A stretch of 29,558 nucleotides of DNA, taken from positions 35,001 through 64,558 of the forward strand of contig CAUYUJ010005048.1 of NCBI GenBank assembly GCA_963575745.1. The letters run 5' to 3'. Position numbers and translations under genes: made by a program. Positions 9,234 through 17,628 of this stretch are shown here, in pieces. A model generated the notes under the pieces. The model was not told the origin of the DNA. It searched no databases and saw only the letters and a program-made list of their open reading frames with translations. The stretch's first letter is position 1, and each line of letters begins with the position of its first letter. This DNA is from Prorocentrum cordatum. Its lineage: Eukaryota > Sar > Dinophyceae > Prorocentrales > Prorocentraceae.

Positions 9234-9371
9234 GCGTCCAAAGCAGCCTCCCGACAGGAGAAGCAGCTCACCGAGCTCAAGAACGGCCGCCTGGCCATGA
9301 TGGGCGTCGCGTCCCTGGCCTGCGAGCACGTGATCCCGGGCTCCGTGCCGCTGCTGTCGGGCGCCCCGTGA
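9234..9371 (+). CDS. Chlorophyll a/c-binding light-harvesting protein, last exon
   Basis: This 45-codon exon plus stop encodes the C-terminal end of a plastid light-harvesting complex protein, which binds chlorophyll a/c and carotenoid in the thylakoid membrane and passes energy to the photosystems. The signature is EKQLTELKNGRLAMMGVASL: the third transmembrane helix, with Glu and Asn/Arg positioned as chlorophyll ligands and salt-bridge partners, followed by the typical PGSVPLL end. Family members have about 170-250 residues with three helices; only the last is here. The exon follows TTTCAG of an inverted-repeat intron-like element. I find no upstream exons in the preceding kilobases, only a broken copy of this same exon at 8890-8975, so this may be an orphan or part of a rearranged gene. 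Confidence 0.85.
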   Translation, partial: ASKAASRQEKQLTELKNGRLAMMGVASLACEHVIPGSVPLLSGAP

Positions 9372-9386
9372 GGGCGCGTCGCCGTC

Positions 9387-9600
9387 TTGTCAGAGGAGGA
9401 AGAGGAGGAGGAGGAGGAGGAGGAGAAGGAGGAGGAGGAAGAGGAGGAGGAGGGGGGAGGAGGGGGAGGAGGAGGAGGAGGAGGAGGAAAGAGGAGGAGG
9501 AGGGGGAAGAGGAGGAGGAGGAGGAGGAGGAGGAGGAGGCAGGGGAGGAGGAGGCAGGGAAGGAGGGAGTTAGGAAGGGAGGGAGGGAGGATAAACAGAG
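9387..9600. repeat. GGA-rich purine tract
   Basis: About 210 bases almost entirely of G and A, mostly GGA units with GAAGAG interruptions, starting just after the light-harvesting stop codon. Both strands give low-complexity E/G/R or S/P/L frames. From 9601 to 9945 I find no recognised gene; a CATTGCAG at about 9644-9651 followed by an open frame to 9836 could be an exon start, but the peptide is not recognised. Confidence 0.9.
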
Positions 9601-9946
9601 GGAGGAGGATCAGACCACAGACCTCCGACGTCGTGGCGTTTGTCATTGCAGGGTCCGTGGAGCTCCTGACCCGACCGCTGGGACCAGCTGTTCGTCGCGA
9701 CTTATCCTTCGAGGGCCCCTGCGCCCGGAACGGGCCTCCGGAGGCCAAAGCTGAGGAACCTCGGTCGTCGTGGTTTCTCCGTGGCGCCAGAGGTCTAGGG
9801 CTGAAGATCGGCTGTAGGCTTGCGCAGGCCGTTTGAGTGTTTTTATGTTGGACGCCGCCATCGTCCCTGCACCAGGCGGGCGGCTTGCTGTCTGATCGAC
9901 TCTTCCTCCATCCTTTGTTCTCATCCTCTCCCTCCCTCTCAACCTC

Positions 9947-10118
9947 CTTTCCTGCTGCTGCTGCTCCTCCTTCTCCTTCTCCTCCTCCTTTTCCTCATCA
10001 TCATCCTCCCTCTACCTCCTCCTTCCTCGTCCCTCCTTCCTTCCTTCTTCCTTCCCAACCTCATCATCGTTACTAATTCCCGAATCATCGTCGTCGTCCT
10101 CCTCCTCCTCCTCTTCAG
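9947..10118. repeat. CTC/TCC pyrimidine tract
   Basis: A pyrimidine-rich stretch of CTG, CTC, CTT and TCC units, with TCATCATC and CGTCGTC patches. It is roughly the complement of the GGA tract at 9387-9600. No coding function is inferred. Confidence 0.85.
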
Positions 10119-10158
10119 ATAGCTACCTTCGTGCGATTTGATCGGAGCGAAGAGTGGG

Positions 10159-10179
10159 CCGTAACCCTCTGGGCTCAAG
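10159..10179 (+). other. Candidate relict spliced leader
   Basis: CCGTAACCCTCTGGGCTCAAG matches the dinoflagellate spliced-leader core at 17 of 21 positions, with both ends intact (CCGTA at the start and GGCTCAAG at the end). Dinoflagellate nuclear mRNAs receive this leader by trans-splicing, and genes made by reverse transcription of such mRNA keep decayed copies. It lies about 770 bases upstream of the gag-like start of the retroelement, separated from it by two foldback elements. Confidence 0.5.
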
Positions 10180-10386
10180 CCGGAAAGGCAGGCGCATCCC
10201 ACGCAATCCCTCTCCGAATACATCGTCCGCGAGCTCACGCCTTGGCCTGGCGTGGCGTGGGTCGCCGAGTCCGCCTCGACTCGCTGTGGCTCGTGCGAGC
10301 CGCCGCTGGCCTGCCCAGCGATCCCCGACCGCGCCTGCGGCGCCGTCGGAGGCGGGCGGGCCGGCGCCTGCGGGCCCCGCTCCCTC

Positions 10387-10554
10387 TCGGGAGACTCTCC
10401 ATGGGGGGGGGGATCCCATGGGGGGGCAGGAGGGGATCCCCCCCATGGGATCCCCTCCTGCCCCCCCATGGAATCCCCAGGGGATCCTATGGGATCCCCC
10501 CCCCCTGGGATCCTATCCCCCCATGGGAACCCCCCCCCATGAAGAGTCTCCCGA
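10387..10554. mobile_element. Foldback element, C/G-rich (168 bp)
   Basis: The outer arms pair over about 23 bases with one mismatch: the left begins TCGGGAGACTCTCCATGG and the right ends CATGAAGAGTCTCCCGA. Near the centre, 10416-10440 and 10447-10471 are a perfect 25-base inverted repeat around a six-base loop (CCCCAT). The right half also carries smaller GGGATCC palindromes. The length matches the other members of the 167-173 bp class. No protein is encoded. Confidence 0.85.
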
Positions 10555-10655
10555 CCCTCGCGGCGGCCGCGATCGGCCGGCCTGTCGGTGGGGGTGCTCC
10601 TCGGCTGTTGCCTGACGTTCTGGACTGCCCGCCCCAGCCGCGGCCAGGCGGCCCT

Positions 10656-10844
10656 GGCCCCCGACATCGGGCGTCTCGAAAACATCGAGACGGAGGTTTT
10701 TCATCGTTTTCGGCCTCTCGAGGCCCTCGCTGGGCCTCGGGACCGTCAAAAAACGACTTGGGACGAAAAACCGGCCCCGGGGAAGTGGTCGGGAGATCGG
10801 GGGCCCGTGTCTCGAAAAAATCGAGACGTCGGATGCCTGGGGCC
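10656..10844 (+). mobile_element. Foldback element family Y, copy 2 (189 bp)
   Basis: It shares GACCGTCAAAAAACGACT, GACGAAAAACCGG and TCGAGACGTCGG-type ends with the copies at 4402 and 19106. The left arm is GGCCCCCGACATCGGGCGTC and the right arm ends GACGTCGGATGCCTGGGGCC. In this copy the arms carry TCTCGAAAA...TCGAGA where the others have ATGAAAAAATCA. It sits just upstream of the retroelement's gag-like start. Confidence 0.8.
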
Positions 10845-10932
10845 ATCGGCCCGCGCGGCGCGGCCCCTGCTGGCGGCGCGGACCTGGCGGCGGGGGCGCA
10901 GGCACAGCTGCGCCAAGTGCGCGCGCGGCGCA

Positions 10933-12300
10933 ATGGCGGCGCAGCGCCGGCTTGACGTATGGTTGACGAGGTTCAATGTGCCGGGACCGGTGCTATACCA
11001 CGAGCGGGTGCACGTGTTGCGCGGCCCGGCTAGCACAGCCTTCGTGGCCTCGCCCGACGGCGGCTATTAGGAGAACAGTGCGGTGCCCGATGCGGACGTC
11101 GCCGAGACGATCCAGCTTGCCGGGCTCGGGGCAGCCGTTCCCGGAGGCCCGCCTCAGGACGAGTCCGGCAGCGGCGGTGGTCTGGACGGCCATTCAGGAC
11201 GCCGCGCGGACGTACGGCGTGGCGCTGCCGCCCTCGCCCGCCCGCGGCAGTGCCCGTCGCGGCCGGCAACCCCGACGGCCTGGCGCCAGGGCTGCACGTC
11301 ATGGCCGCGCCCGCGGCGATAACGGCGGCGATCTCCCCCGCTGGGGCCGGCGTCGCACCGCCCGCCGTCGGGGCCGCCGCAGGCGCGCCGCCAGCCGCGG
11401 GCCCGCCCGCAGGGCTGCCCGACTTGGTCGCGGCCTCGGGCGGGCCAGCGCTTGGAGCCGCTGCTGCGCCCGCGGCCGCGGCCGCGGCCGCCCCGCCGAT
11501 GATGCTGGCTGCCCCCGGCGGCGCGCTGGCGCCCCCAGCCCCGCGGCCGCTGCCGCCGCCGCGGTTCCCGCCGCGGCGGCCGTGGCTGGCGCGGGCGCAG
11601 CAGCGCCGGCAGTTGCGCCCCCCGCGGAGGCCGCGGCCGCCGTGCGGGATCTCCGCTGCCAGGTCATCCTGGTCAGCGCGGCGGGCCAGCGCTGGCGCGA
11701 CTTCGCGGATGGCGTCGCGCTCTCCTCGTCGACGCTCTGGATCGATTTCCCCGTGCGGGGGCCCCGCTCTGCGCTCTGGGTTGGCGAGCACATGCGGCCT
11801 GGCGCGCGAAGTTCTCGGCCGAGTGGGGCCTCGGCCAGGGCGACCCACTCGCGGTCGAGAACGCTCTCCTCTGCAAGATTCTGGAGCTGGTGGCGTGCTA
11901 CGACCAGGTCAACCTCGGGGAGCTGGCGCGCGTCGAGCTGGCGGCGCGCCGCCTCCAGCTCGCGGAGTAGAAGGTGACGGGGCGGGCCCTCGCCACGTTG
12001 GCGAGCAAGGACAAGGACAAGAGCAAGACGAGCTTCGACGACAGGATCGAGTTCGACATGTCCCTCGGCGCGAGGGAGAGCCGCGGCAACATCTGCGCGC
12101 GCCCGGCTCTCCACCAGCGGGCTGCGGAGGAGATGGAGGCGGAGGTCGCCGCGGCCAAGGAGATGCGCAAGGCCCGCGAGGAGCGGGCGGCGCGCACGCA
12201 GCTTTTGACCCTCTTCGCCTGGCGGCAGGGCCCTCCTTCGAGGCCGGCAGGCCCCTCGGCCCCTGGGGCGACGCCTGGCCCGGCGCCGCTTGCAGCCGCT
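10933..12300 (+). pseudogene. Gag-like N-terminal region of retroelement, broken
   Basis: A possible start ATG at 10933 opens MAAQRRLDVWLTRFNVPGPV and runs to SPDGGY, then a TAG at 11068; the same frame resumes with VPDADVAETIQLAG. A VVWTAIQDAARTYG piece follows in another frame, then an Ala/Pro-rich stretch (about 11250-11640). Next come QRWRDFADGVALSSSTLW and FPVRGPRSALWV (about 11640-11800), and a frame change to AVENALLCKILELVACYDQV ending in TAG at 11968. The sequence then continues in the same frame as FDDRIEFDMSLGARESRGN and EMRKAREERAARTQ. The order matches the N-terminal part of dinoflagellate retroelement proteins I know. Function is inferred as particle or RNA binding from position only. 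Confidence 0.7.
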
Positions 12301-12309
12301 GCAGATTGG

Positions 12310-13735
12310 CATCGTGATATTGTGCCCATGCTACAGTTTGGCGTTGACCTTCGACGCCGCGCAGGGCAAGCGCGTCGGTCTCGGCGGCGACGGGATCGCG
12401 AAACTCCTCGGCATGAGTGGGCCAACGAGTGCGTCGCCAGTCTCGGCGAGATGAACGGCCGCGTCGGCGCGTCCACGATCGTCACCTCGGCGGCTGATGG
12501 AAGCAATCTGCCCCAGCGCATGCCCCCCCCCCCCCCCTCAGCATCGTCGACTCTTTCGCGCATCTTCGCGGCCCTCGGACGCCCCGCGCTCGGAGGCCGC
12601 TGCAGAAGCCGCCCTTGCAGAGCTGCTCCGCGACCCTCCTGGCTGCTAGGTGAGGCGACCTCGCGTCCTGGGCCGCCGCCGGTGCTCGGCCAGTTCCTCA
12701 GTGGACTTGCCGGCGCGGTCCCTAAATATAGACTAGCGGCTTGGAGGCAGAACATGCTCGCAAGTGGCCTCGAGGCGCAAGCTAGGCAGGCTTCGCGCGG
12801 CATCTCTCGTCCATGCGTGGGCCCAGTTTTGATGGGGGGCCCTCGCAGTGCGCCGACTTCCTGCGACAGTTCGTCTCCACGGGCACGCCGCGTTCCACGC
12901 AGGGGGCGAGAGGCTTGCACCGCCTGGGTTTTCTTCGTCGAGAAGACGGGCGGGGCCCTGAGGATGGTGTCCGACACGCCTTTCGCACGCGCGATGTTTG
13001 GCGCCCGAGGGCGCGCGACTACCCGCTGGCGCAGCCTGGTCTTCAGTCCAGTTGGAGCCAGGCGCGAATGCCAAGTTGGCTTCAGCCGGTATCAAGTGCG
13101 CCTTCTACCACATGGCGCCACCCGCCGACGTGGCGGGCGTCTTCGCCCTGCCCCGCATCACGAACTGGGCGTTGGGGCTCGCAGCTTTCGGCGCGGACGT
13201 CGACGTGGTGCCTGGGCTTCCGGTTGCGCCTGCGGGCTGGAACTGGGCCCTGCGCTACTGCCAGGACACCCTCGTCACCTGTATGAAGGAGGCCCCCAGC
13301 AGCGGGGGCGACCAGTTCGTCGTCGACGGCGCGGCGCCGCACGTGCTCGCCGCCCCCGGCGACTGGGCGGTCGCAGCCGACGCGGGCAACTTCTGCGCAG
13401 TGGCCGCCGACCCGAGGCGGGCCGGCTCGGTGGCGCAGCAGGTCGCCAGCGCCCTCCGCCGGAAGGGCTTGCCCATCCACGACGAGGAGGGGGCCCCCGC
13501 GTCGGCCGCGCTCACGGTCTTGGCGTTCGACGGGCGACGTGGCCTGATTCGGGTTCCTCACCGCCGACTCGCACTGCTACGGCTGGCGATTCAGGCGGTG
13601 CTGCGGCGCGGCCGGCGGGCGCCCGCTGCCGCGCCGTCGCTGGTGGGGCACATGACGCGGGCCATGCTGTGCCAACGGGGGTGCTTCGCCATGCTGTCCG
13701 CCGGGCACGCCCTCGCCCACGGGCGGTCGACTGAT
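12310..13735 (+). pseudogene. Reverse transcriptase region of retroelement, broken
   Basis: The connecting region includes WHRDIVPMLQFGV and EWANECVASLGEMNG (about 12308-12460). The polymerase begins with CADFLRQFVSTGTP (about 12850). A frame change gives AWVFFVEKTGGALRMVSDT (fingers, about 12920-12985). Another change near 13000 gives NAKLASAGIKCAFYHMAPP, FALPRITNWALG and PAGWNWALRYCQ (palm), where family members have a GWSWAL-type motif. The catalytic Asp-rich loop appears as VAADAGNF, altered from the usual YVDN-like form. The thumb side ends with SLVGHMTRAMLCQRG before a stop at 13736. Frame changes and the altered active site make it inactive. Confidence 0.75.
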
Positions 13736-13739
13736 TGAC

Positions 13740-14430
13740 GGGAGCTTTGACCGAGCGTGGCCCGCGAGCTGTTCCGGGCACTGGCGTCGCTCCCGCTCTG
13801 GTCCACTTCGTGGGGCGGCTTGGGCGGGCGCCCGGCGCCGCGGCCCCCGACTCCTCGGACTGCGGCGTAGGAGTTTGCCGCCGCTAGATCTGTGGACCAG
13901 GCTCGTGCCATCGGCGTCGCCAGTGAGAAACTTCGGTCGCAGGTCGTAAGGCGCTGCGCCCCGGGAGCCCCGACGGCGCCCCGCAGCTGGCCCCCAGCGA
14001 GGCCTCGGGCTTCACCGCTTCGGAGCTTAACTGTTTCGCGCACATCTTGAGGGATGAGCGCGCGTCTCATCCGGAGGGCCATCGAGATGGCGGCCCCAGG
14101 GACCTCGCAGAGGTGCCACCCCGAAGCCCGCCGACTGGGTCACCGCCCACTCGAGCAGGGTTTTTTCTCAGTGGAAAGAGCAGTCTGGAGTCTGAGGGGT
14201 GCGCGATGGAGTTCGGGCTTCGGCGCCTCTTCCCCACCTCGGGCCTCCGCCGTCGCCGTCTATTTTCTCTCGTGGACAATCTTGCCCTAGCCCTCAGCGC
14301 GGGCCTTGGCCGCGGCCGCTCGCGCGCCATGCAGCGGCCGCTCCGCAGATGTGCCGCGAAGCTCCTGACCAGCGGTAGTCGCACATGCACCCGCTGGATC
14401 CCGTCCGATGCCCCGTCGAGGCGCGGCTTC
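13740..14430 (+). pseudogene. RNase H region of retroelement, broken
   Basis: A VARELFRALASLPLWS piece (about 13757-13805) leads to APDSSDCGVGVC at 13843-13878, carrying the first catalytic Asp of an RNase H fold. A stop follows at 13885. AIGVASEKLRS continues in the next frame, then FTASELNCFAHIL. From about 14245 the frame reads RLFSLVDNLALALSAGLGRG and TCTRWIPSDAPSR, the VDN and RWIPS motifs that close this domain in the family. RNase H degrades the RNA strand after reverse transcription. Several frame changes show decay. Confidence 0.7.
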
Positions 14431-14479
14431 TTCGTCGGCCCTGACTGGCGCGAGGAAGATAGTTGGGCAGAGGGAGGTG

Positions 14480-15490
14480 GCGGTTCGGAGAGAGGGCCGT
14501 CGGCCGCCCCCCAGGGGCACCTCGCTGGCGGTCCAGCGCCGCCTGCCAGCGGCGGGCCTGGCGCAGCTGGCAGCAGGACAGCTGTCCTTCCTGGAGGGGG
14601 CCGCTGCGACAGATCGGACGAGCCGCCCCTGCGCCCAGCGCGCCAGCCGCTTCGCCGAGCGGCGCCGCCGGCAGGAGCTCAGCTGGACATCGACGGCGGA
14701 GCTCGACGTGATGCTGGCGGCCGTCCTGGATCACCTGGCCTTGGACGGCCTCGACGCGGCGACGGGCCGCGCGACCGTCGCGGCCTCCTGGCCCTGCGCC
14801 CCAGGACTGGGCTGGGACAGGGCGCCCCTACCGAGGGCCTCGAGGGCGCTGGGCGGCTGGAAGAAGCTAAAGCCGCCGACCATGCGGCGGCCGCTGTCGC
14901 GGCTGGCAGCAATGGTTGTGCCGGGGGTCTTGTTGTCGCGGGGGCAGGTCGAGATCGCGCTCTCCACGCTGATGTCGTTTGCGGCCTACTCGCGGCCATC
15001 AGAAGTAGACGGGTACCAAGGCATTCCCTGGCCGCGCCGAACACGGCGTCGGGGGCGGCCCGCGCCGAGTGGGGCTTCATCGCGAACTCGGCCGTGGCGG
15101 GCGCCCCGGTGAAGACAGGCCCCGCCGACGAGGTCGCGGCGCTGGGCCAGCGCCAGTGGTGGCCCCTCTGGGCCGCGCTGCGGCAGGCTCGGGCGCCGCC
15201 GACCCCCGTGGACATTCTCGGCGGGCGAGGCCCGCCTGGCCTTCAACGACGCCGCGGGTCTCATGGGCATCGAGGGCCAGCCATCGCTGCGCGCCCCGAG
15301 ACACAGCGGCGCCAGCGACGACCTGCTCGGGCCCTGCAGGCCGCCGGTCGACATCAAGGCGAGGGACCGCTGGGTGACCGACGCTTCGCTGACGCGGTAC
15401 GCCAGGCGCGCCCGCCTCCAGCGCAGCCCCAATCAACTGGGCCCCGCCGTCTTCAACTTCGGCCAGCTGGTCGAGCAGAGGCTGGTCCAG
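14480..15490 (+). pseudogene. Tyrosine recombinase region of retroelement, broken
   Basis: The first frame (about 14480-15005) includes LAQLAAGQLSFLEG, PRASRALGGWKKLKPPTMRR and LSTLMSFAAYSRPSEV, the last carrying the first catalytic Arg. After a frame change between about 15005 and 15060 comes WGFIANSAVAGAPVKTG (lysine/beta-hairpin region). A second change near 15215 restores the first frame for ARLAFNDAAGLMGIEG, LRAPRHSGASDD (box II His/Arg) and KARDRWVTDASLTRYARRAR, whose Tyr is the predicted nucleophile. All main catalytic positions remain readable, but the two frame changes break the protein. Such recombinases insert the circular cDNA intermediate of DIRS-type elements. Confidence 0.8.
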
Positions 15491-16104
15491 CTCGTGGAGG
15501 GCGCCTCGCTGGGCAAGCCGCTCAGCCCCGCTGCCCCGGCGGCGCGCGCGGCGGCCGCGACCCCTCCAAGACCGTCGCCGCCTTCGATGACGACCAGACG
15601 GCTACAGTTAGTTCTCGACCGCGTCTTCGGCCGCGCCACGAAGGCGGCCCAGGCGTTGAAGCGCAGCGTCTGCCTTGGATCAGGCGCCTGTGCCCGGCCG
15701 AGCGTGGACAGATGGGGAGCTGCAGGCTTTGGAGCCATTCTGATTGATCCTTCTGCTAGCCCTGCCCTGGACCTTGGCCGCGCAGTCGTCTTAAACCGTT
15801 TGCGAGGTTGGGTTCGTGGTCCGCGTGCGCTGGGCGCGGGGGGGCTCTGTCCTTCGGTCTCGAAGGGCCCGTCGCGTCGGTTCTAGGTGACTGCGTGGCA
15901 TTATCGGTCCCCCTCTGCGTGCGAGCTGCCCCAGAGAATTGTCAGTCGCTTCCTGTCAGACTCTGCGCTCAGCATTTTCATTTTGTTGTCCAACACATGT
16001 GCCAGTTTGGAAGCCCGTGCATGAGGCCGACTCGGGCCGACTCGAATCTGGGCCTGGAGGGCGCTAGCATTGCCCCGCCGGCAGTACCCTGGGGGGTCAT
16101 TGTA

Positions 16105-16282
16105 GATGGCCGCGTCCTCGTGCTTACCATCGCCAGCATCATCGCCACCAGCACCACCATTACCACCACCAGCAACATCGTCACCAAGGTCATCATCATG
16201 ACCATCACCATCATCGTCGTCGTCATCGTTTTTCCTCCTCCTCCTCCTCCTCCTCCTCCTCCTCCTCCTCCTCCTCCTCCTC
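16105..16282. repeat. ATC/ACC then CCT triplet microsatellite
   Basis: From about 16130 to 16230 the sequence is ATC, ACC and GTC triplets in mixed order; from 16231 to 16282 it is a nearly pure CCT run. A plus-strand frame reads through as T/I/V then P repeats, a repeat artefact. Between 15500 and 16100, downstream of the recombinase, I see no other gene. Confidence 0.9.
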
Positions 16283-16384
16283 TTCCTCGTTATCCTTCTG
16301 CTTCCCACCTTCGTCCCACCTCCTCTTTCTCATCGTTGTCCGCGTCACCCTCGTGCGCCCCTCCCGTCATCCTTCTCCCTCCCA

Positions 16385-16451
16385 TCCGTGGCCAGTTTGG
16401 CTTAAGCCATTCTGGCTCAAGCCATTCTGGCTCAAGCCATGTTGGTCCAAC
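16385..16451 (+). other. Tandem relict spliced leaders
   Basis: Position 16385-16406 matches the 22-nt dinoflagellate spliced leader at 19 of 22 positions (it opens TCCGTGGCCAG and closes TTTGGCTTAAG). It is followed head to tail by CCATTCTGGCTCAAG at 16407-16421, the same again at 16422-16436, and a more decayed CCATGTTGGTCCAAC at 16437-16451. The 15-base units correspond to the leader lacking its first seven bases. Repeated trans-splicing and reverse transcription of the same gene is known to leave just this arrangement in dinoflagellate genomes. It marks what follows as a retroposed cDNA. Confidence 0.85.
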
Positions 16452-16541
16452 CCTCAAGCGCCCCTGGGCTGCACCAATTTCTTGTGCCCGCTTGAGAACC
16501 CCCCGTCGGGGTTAACGCAGGGAGTTTCTCGCTCACAGTCC

Positions 16542-16694
16542 ATGAAGCAGGGCGATGGCTCGGGGGCGGGAGTCCAGTCTGGCAAGTGGAAGTGCAGCAG
16601 GTGCGGATGCAGGACAAGTCTATTCCGCTGGTGGCGTTGCAAACACTGCCGTGCTATCCCCGGAGTTGACCCCAGCTATTCACCGTCCCCACGG
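16542..16694 (+). CDS. Zinc-ribbon exon behind relict leaders
   Basis: The first ATG of this frame after the leader relicts opens a 51-codon stretch. It contains KWKCSRCGCRTSLFRWWRCK and then HCRA: a C-x2-C at residues 18/21 and another at 33/36, a small RanBP2-like zinc ribbon. It ends at CGG followed by a strong donor, GTAAGC (16695). Dinoflagellate retroelement first proteins that I know combine such a ribbon with a coiled coil, and a coiled-coil region follows after a candidate intron (17629-18113). Joining 16694 to 17629 would put the second part out of frame by one, so either the boundaries differ or the gene is broken. A nucleic-acid or protein-binding role is inferred only from the ribbon. 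Confidence 0.5.
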
Positions 16695-16815
16695 GTAAGC
16701 TGGGACTGGGACAAGGAAGAGATAGAAAGAGGGTGTGATGCAAGTGGCAGCAGATTGGTTCAAGCTTTTCTTCTTGCTCGTCCTGGTCCACAATTTCTCG
16801 CGTCGGGCCCCACCA

Positions 16816-16982
16816 GTCACCACCCACCAAACCACCCCATTCCAACCCGAAGGCCCCAATGTATCCTCGATTTCCAGTGGGGGGGGGTCGTGGAACATCG
16901 AGAAGACACACATGGAACCCGAACCCCCCCAACCCGAAATTCGGGTCTTCGGGTTGGGTTGGGGTGGTCTGGTAGGTAGTCA
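16816..16982. mobile_element. Foldback element family Z, copy 2 (167 bp)
   Basis: A homologue of the element at 8532-8701. It begins GTCACCACCCACCAAACCAC and ends GGTGGTCTGGTAGGTAGTCA. It shares the GGGGGGG centre, the ACATGGAACCC block and the CCGAAATTCGGG palindrome. ACCAGTC occurs directly at 16812-16818 and 16983-16989, a plausible seven-base target duplication overlapping the left end. The element lies inside the candidate intron between the zinc-ribbon and coiled-coil exons. Confidence 0.85.
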
Positions 16983-17257
16983 ACCAGTCTCGTCCGACGC
17001 CAAGCTCGAGGATCTCAGGAGGGAAAGAAACACACAGACACAATTAATCGTCGAGTCCCAGGAAAATATTGGAAAATATGGGAATTGGGCGGGAAGACAA
17101 AAAAAAACGAAACTATGGCAAAATATAGGGGAATCATTTTATTTGTGTGTATTTATTTGCGTGGCCTTGGGCCATGGGCCCCTTGGCTGCCGTCGACTTA
17201 CCCAACACGGCGGCGGGCCGCGCCGGGGCAGCAGCGTGTATGCTAAGCTGCCCCCGA

Positions 17258-17521
17258 GCTCTGCAGGGAGCGGTCTGCCCCAGTCGCCCCCCCCCTCACA
17301 GCAGCGCGGACTTGTCTGCCGCTTCCTTTTTTTCCTCCCTCCTTGCCTCCTCGTCCTCCCCCTCCCCCCCATTTGTCGCGGATACCCAAGCTTTGCAAGG
17401 AGCAGTCTGCCCCAGTCGGTCCCCCCCTCACAGCAGCGTGGACTGGTCTGCCACTTCCTCCCTTTCCTCCCTCCTTGCCTCCTCGTCCTCCCCCTCCCCC
17501 CCTTTGTCGCGGGTACGTTTT
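17258..17521. repeat. 132-bp tandem duplication
   Basis: Two adjacent copies (starts 17258 and 17390) share GCTCTGCAGGGAGCGG (GCTTTGCAAGGAGCAG in the second), then TCTGCCCCAGTCG, CCTCACAGCAGCG and a long CCTCC-rich tail ending TTTGTCGCGG. They lie within the candidate intron 16695-17628. The AT-rich patch at about 17065-17160 just upstream is unlike the rest of the window. No gene is called here. Confidence 0.9.
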
Positions 17522-17628
17522 ACGGGAAGTTCGTATCGTTCCAGGCTCCTGTCCTGTGCCCCGCGCTGACCGTTGGGACGTGTGCATCAGCTGGGCTCTC
17601 GTAAACAAAAAAAAAACTTTCTTTTCAG

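Larger units (their letters stand above)
10933..15490 (+). mobile_element. Decayed DIRS-like tyrosine-recombinase retroelement
   Basis: About 4.5 kb can be followed across shifting frames as one element, in order: gag-like region (10933-12300), reverse transcriptase (12310-13735), RNase H (13740-14430) and tyrosine recombinase (14480-15490). This order is that of DIRS-type retrotransposons, which integrate with a tyrosine recombinase instead of a DDE integrase. I recognise the protein pieces as typical of retroelements abundant in dinoflagellates. At least eight frame changes and several in-frame stops show it is not functional. Terminal repeats could not be identified. The relict leader and two foldbacks just upstream may belong to its history. 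Confidence 0.8.

Noticed and set aside
9387-9836. A long plus-strand frame with E/G/R runs after the light-harvesting stop
   Set aside because: Most of it is the GGA tract; the tail after 9650 is unrecognised and there is no evidence that it is translated.
11299-12312. A 337-codon minus-strand open frame rich in R, A and P
   Set aside because: It is antisense to the gag-like region of the retroelement; GC-rich sequence with few stops gives long shadow frames. The plus strand carries the recognisable motifs.
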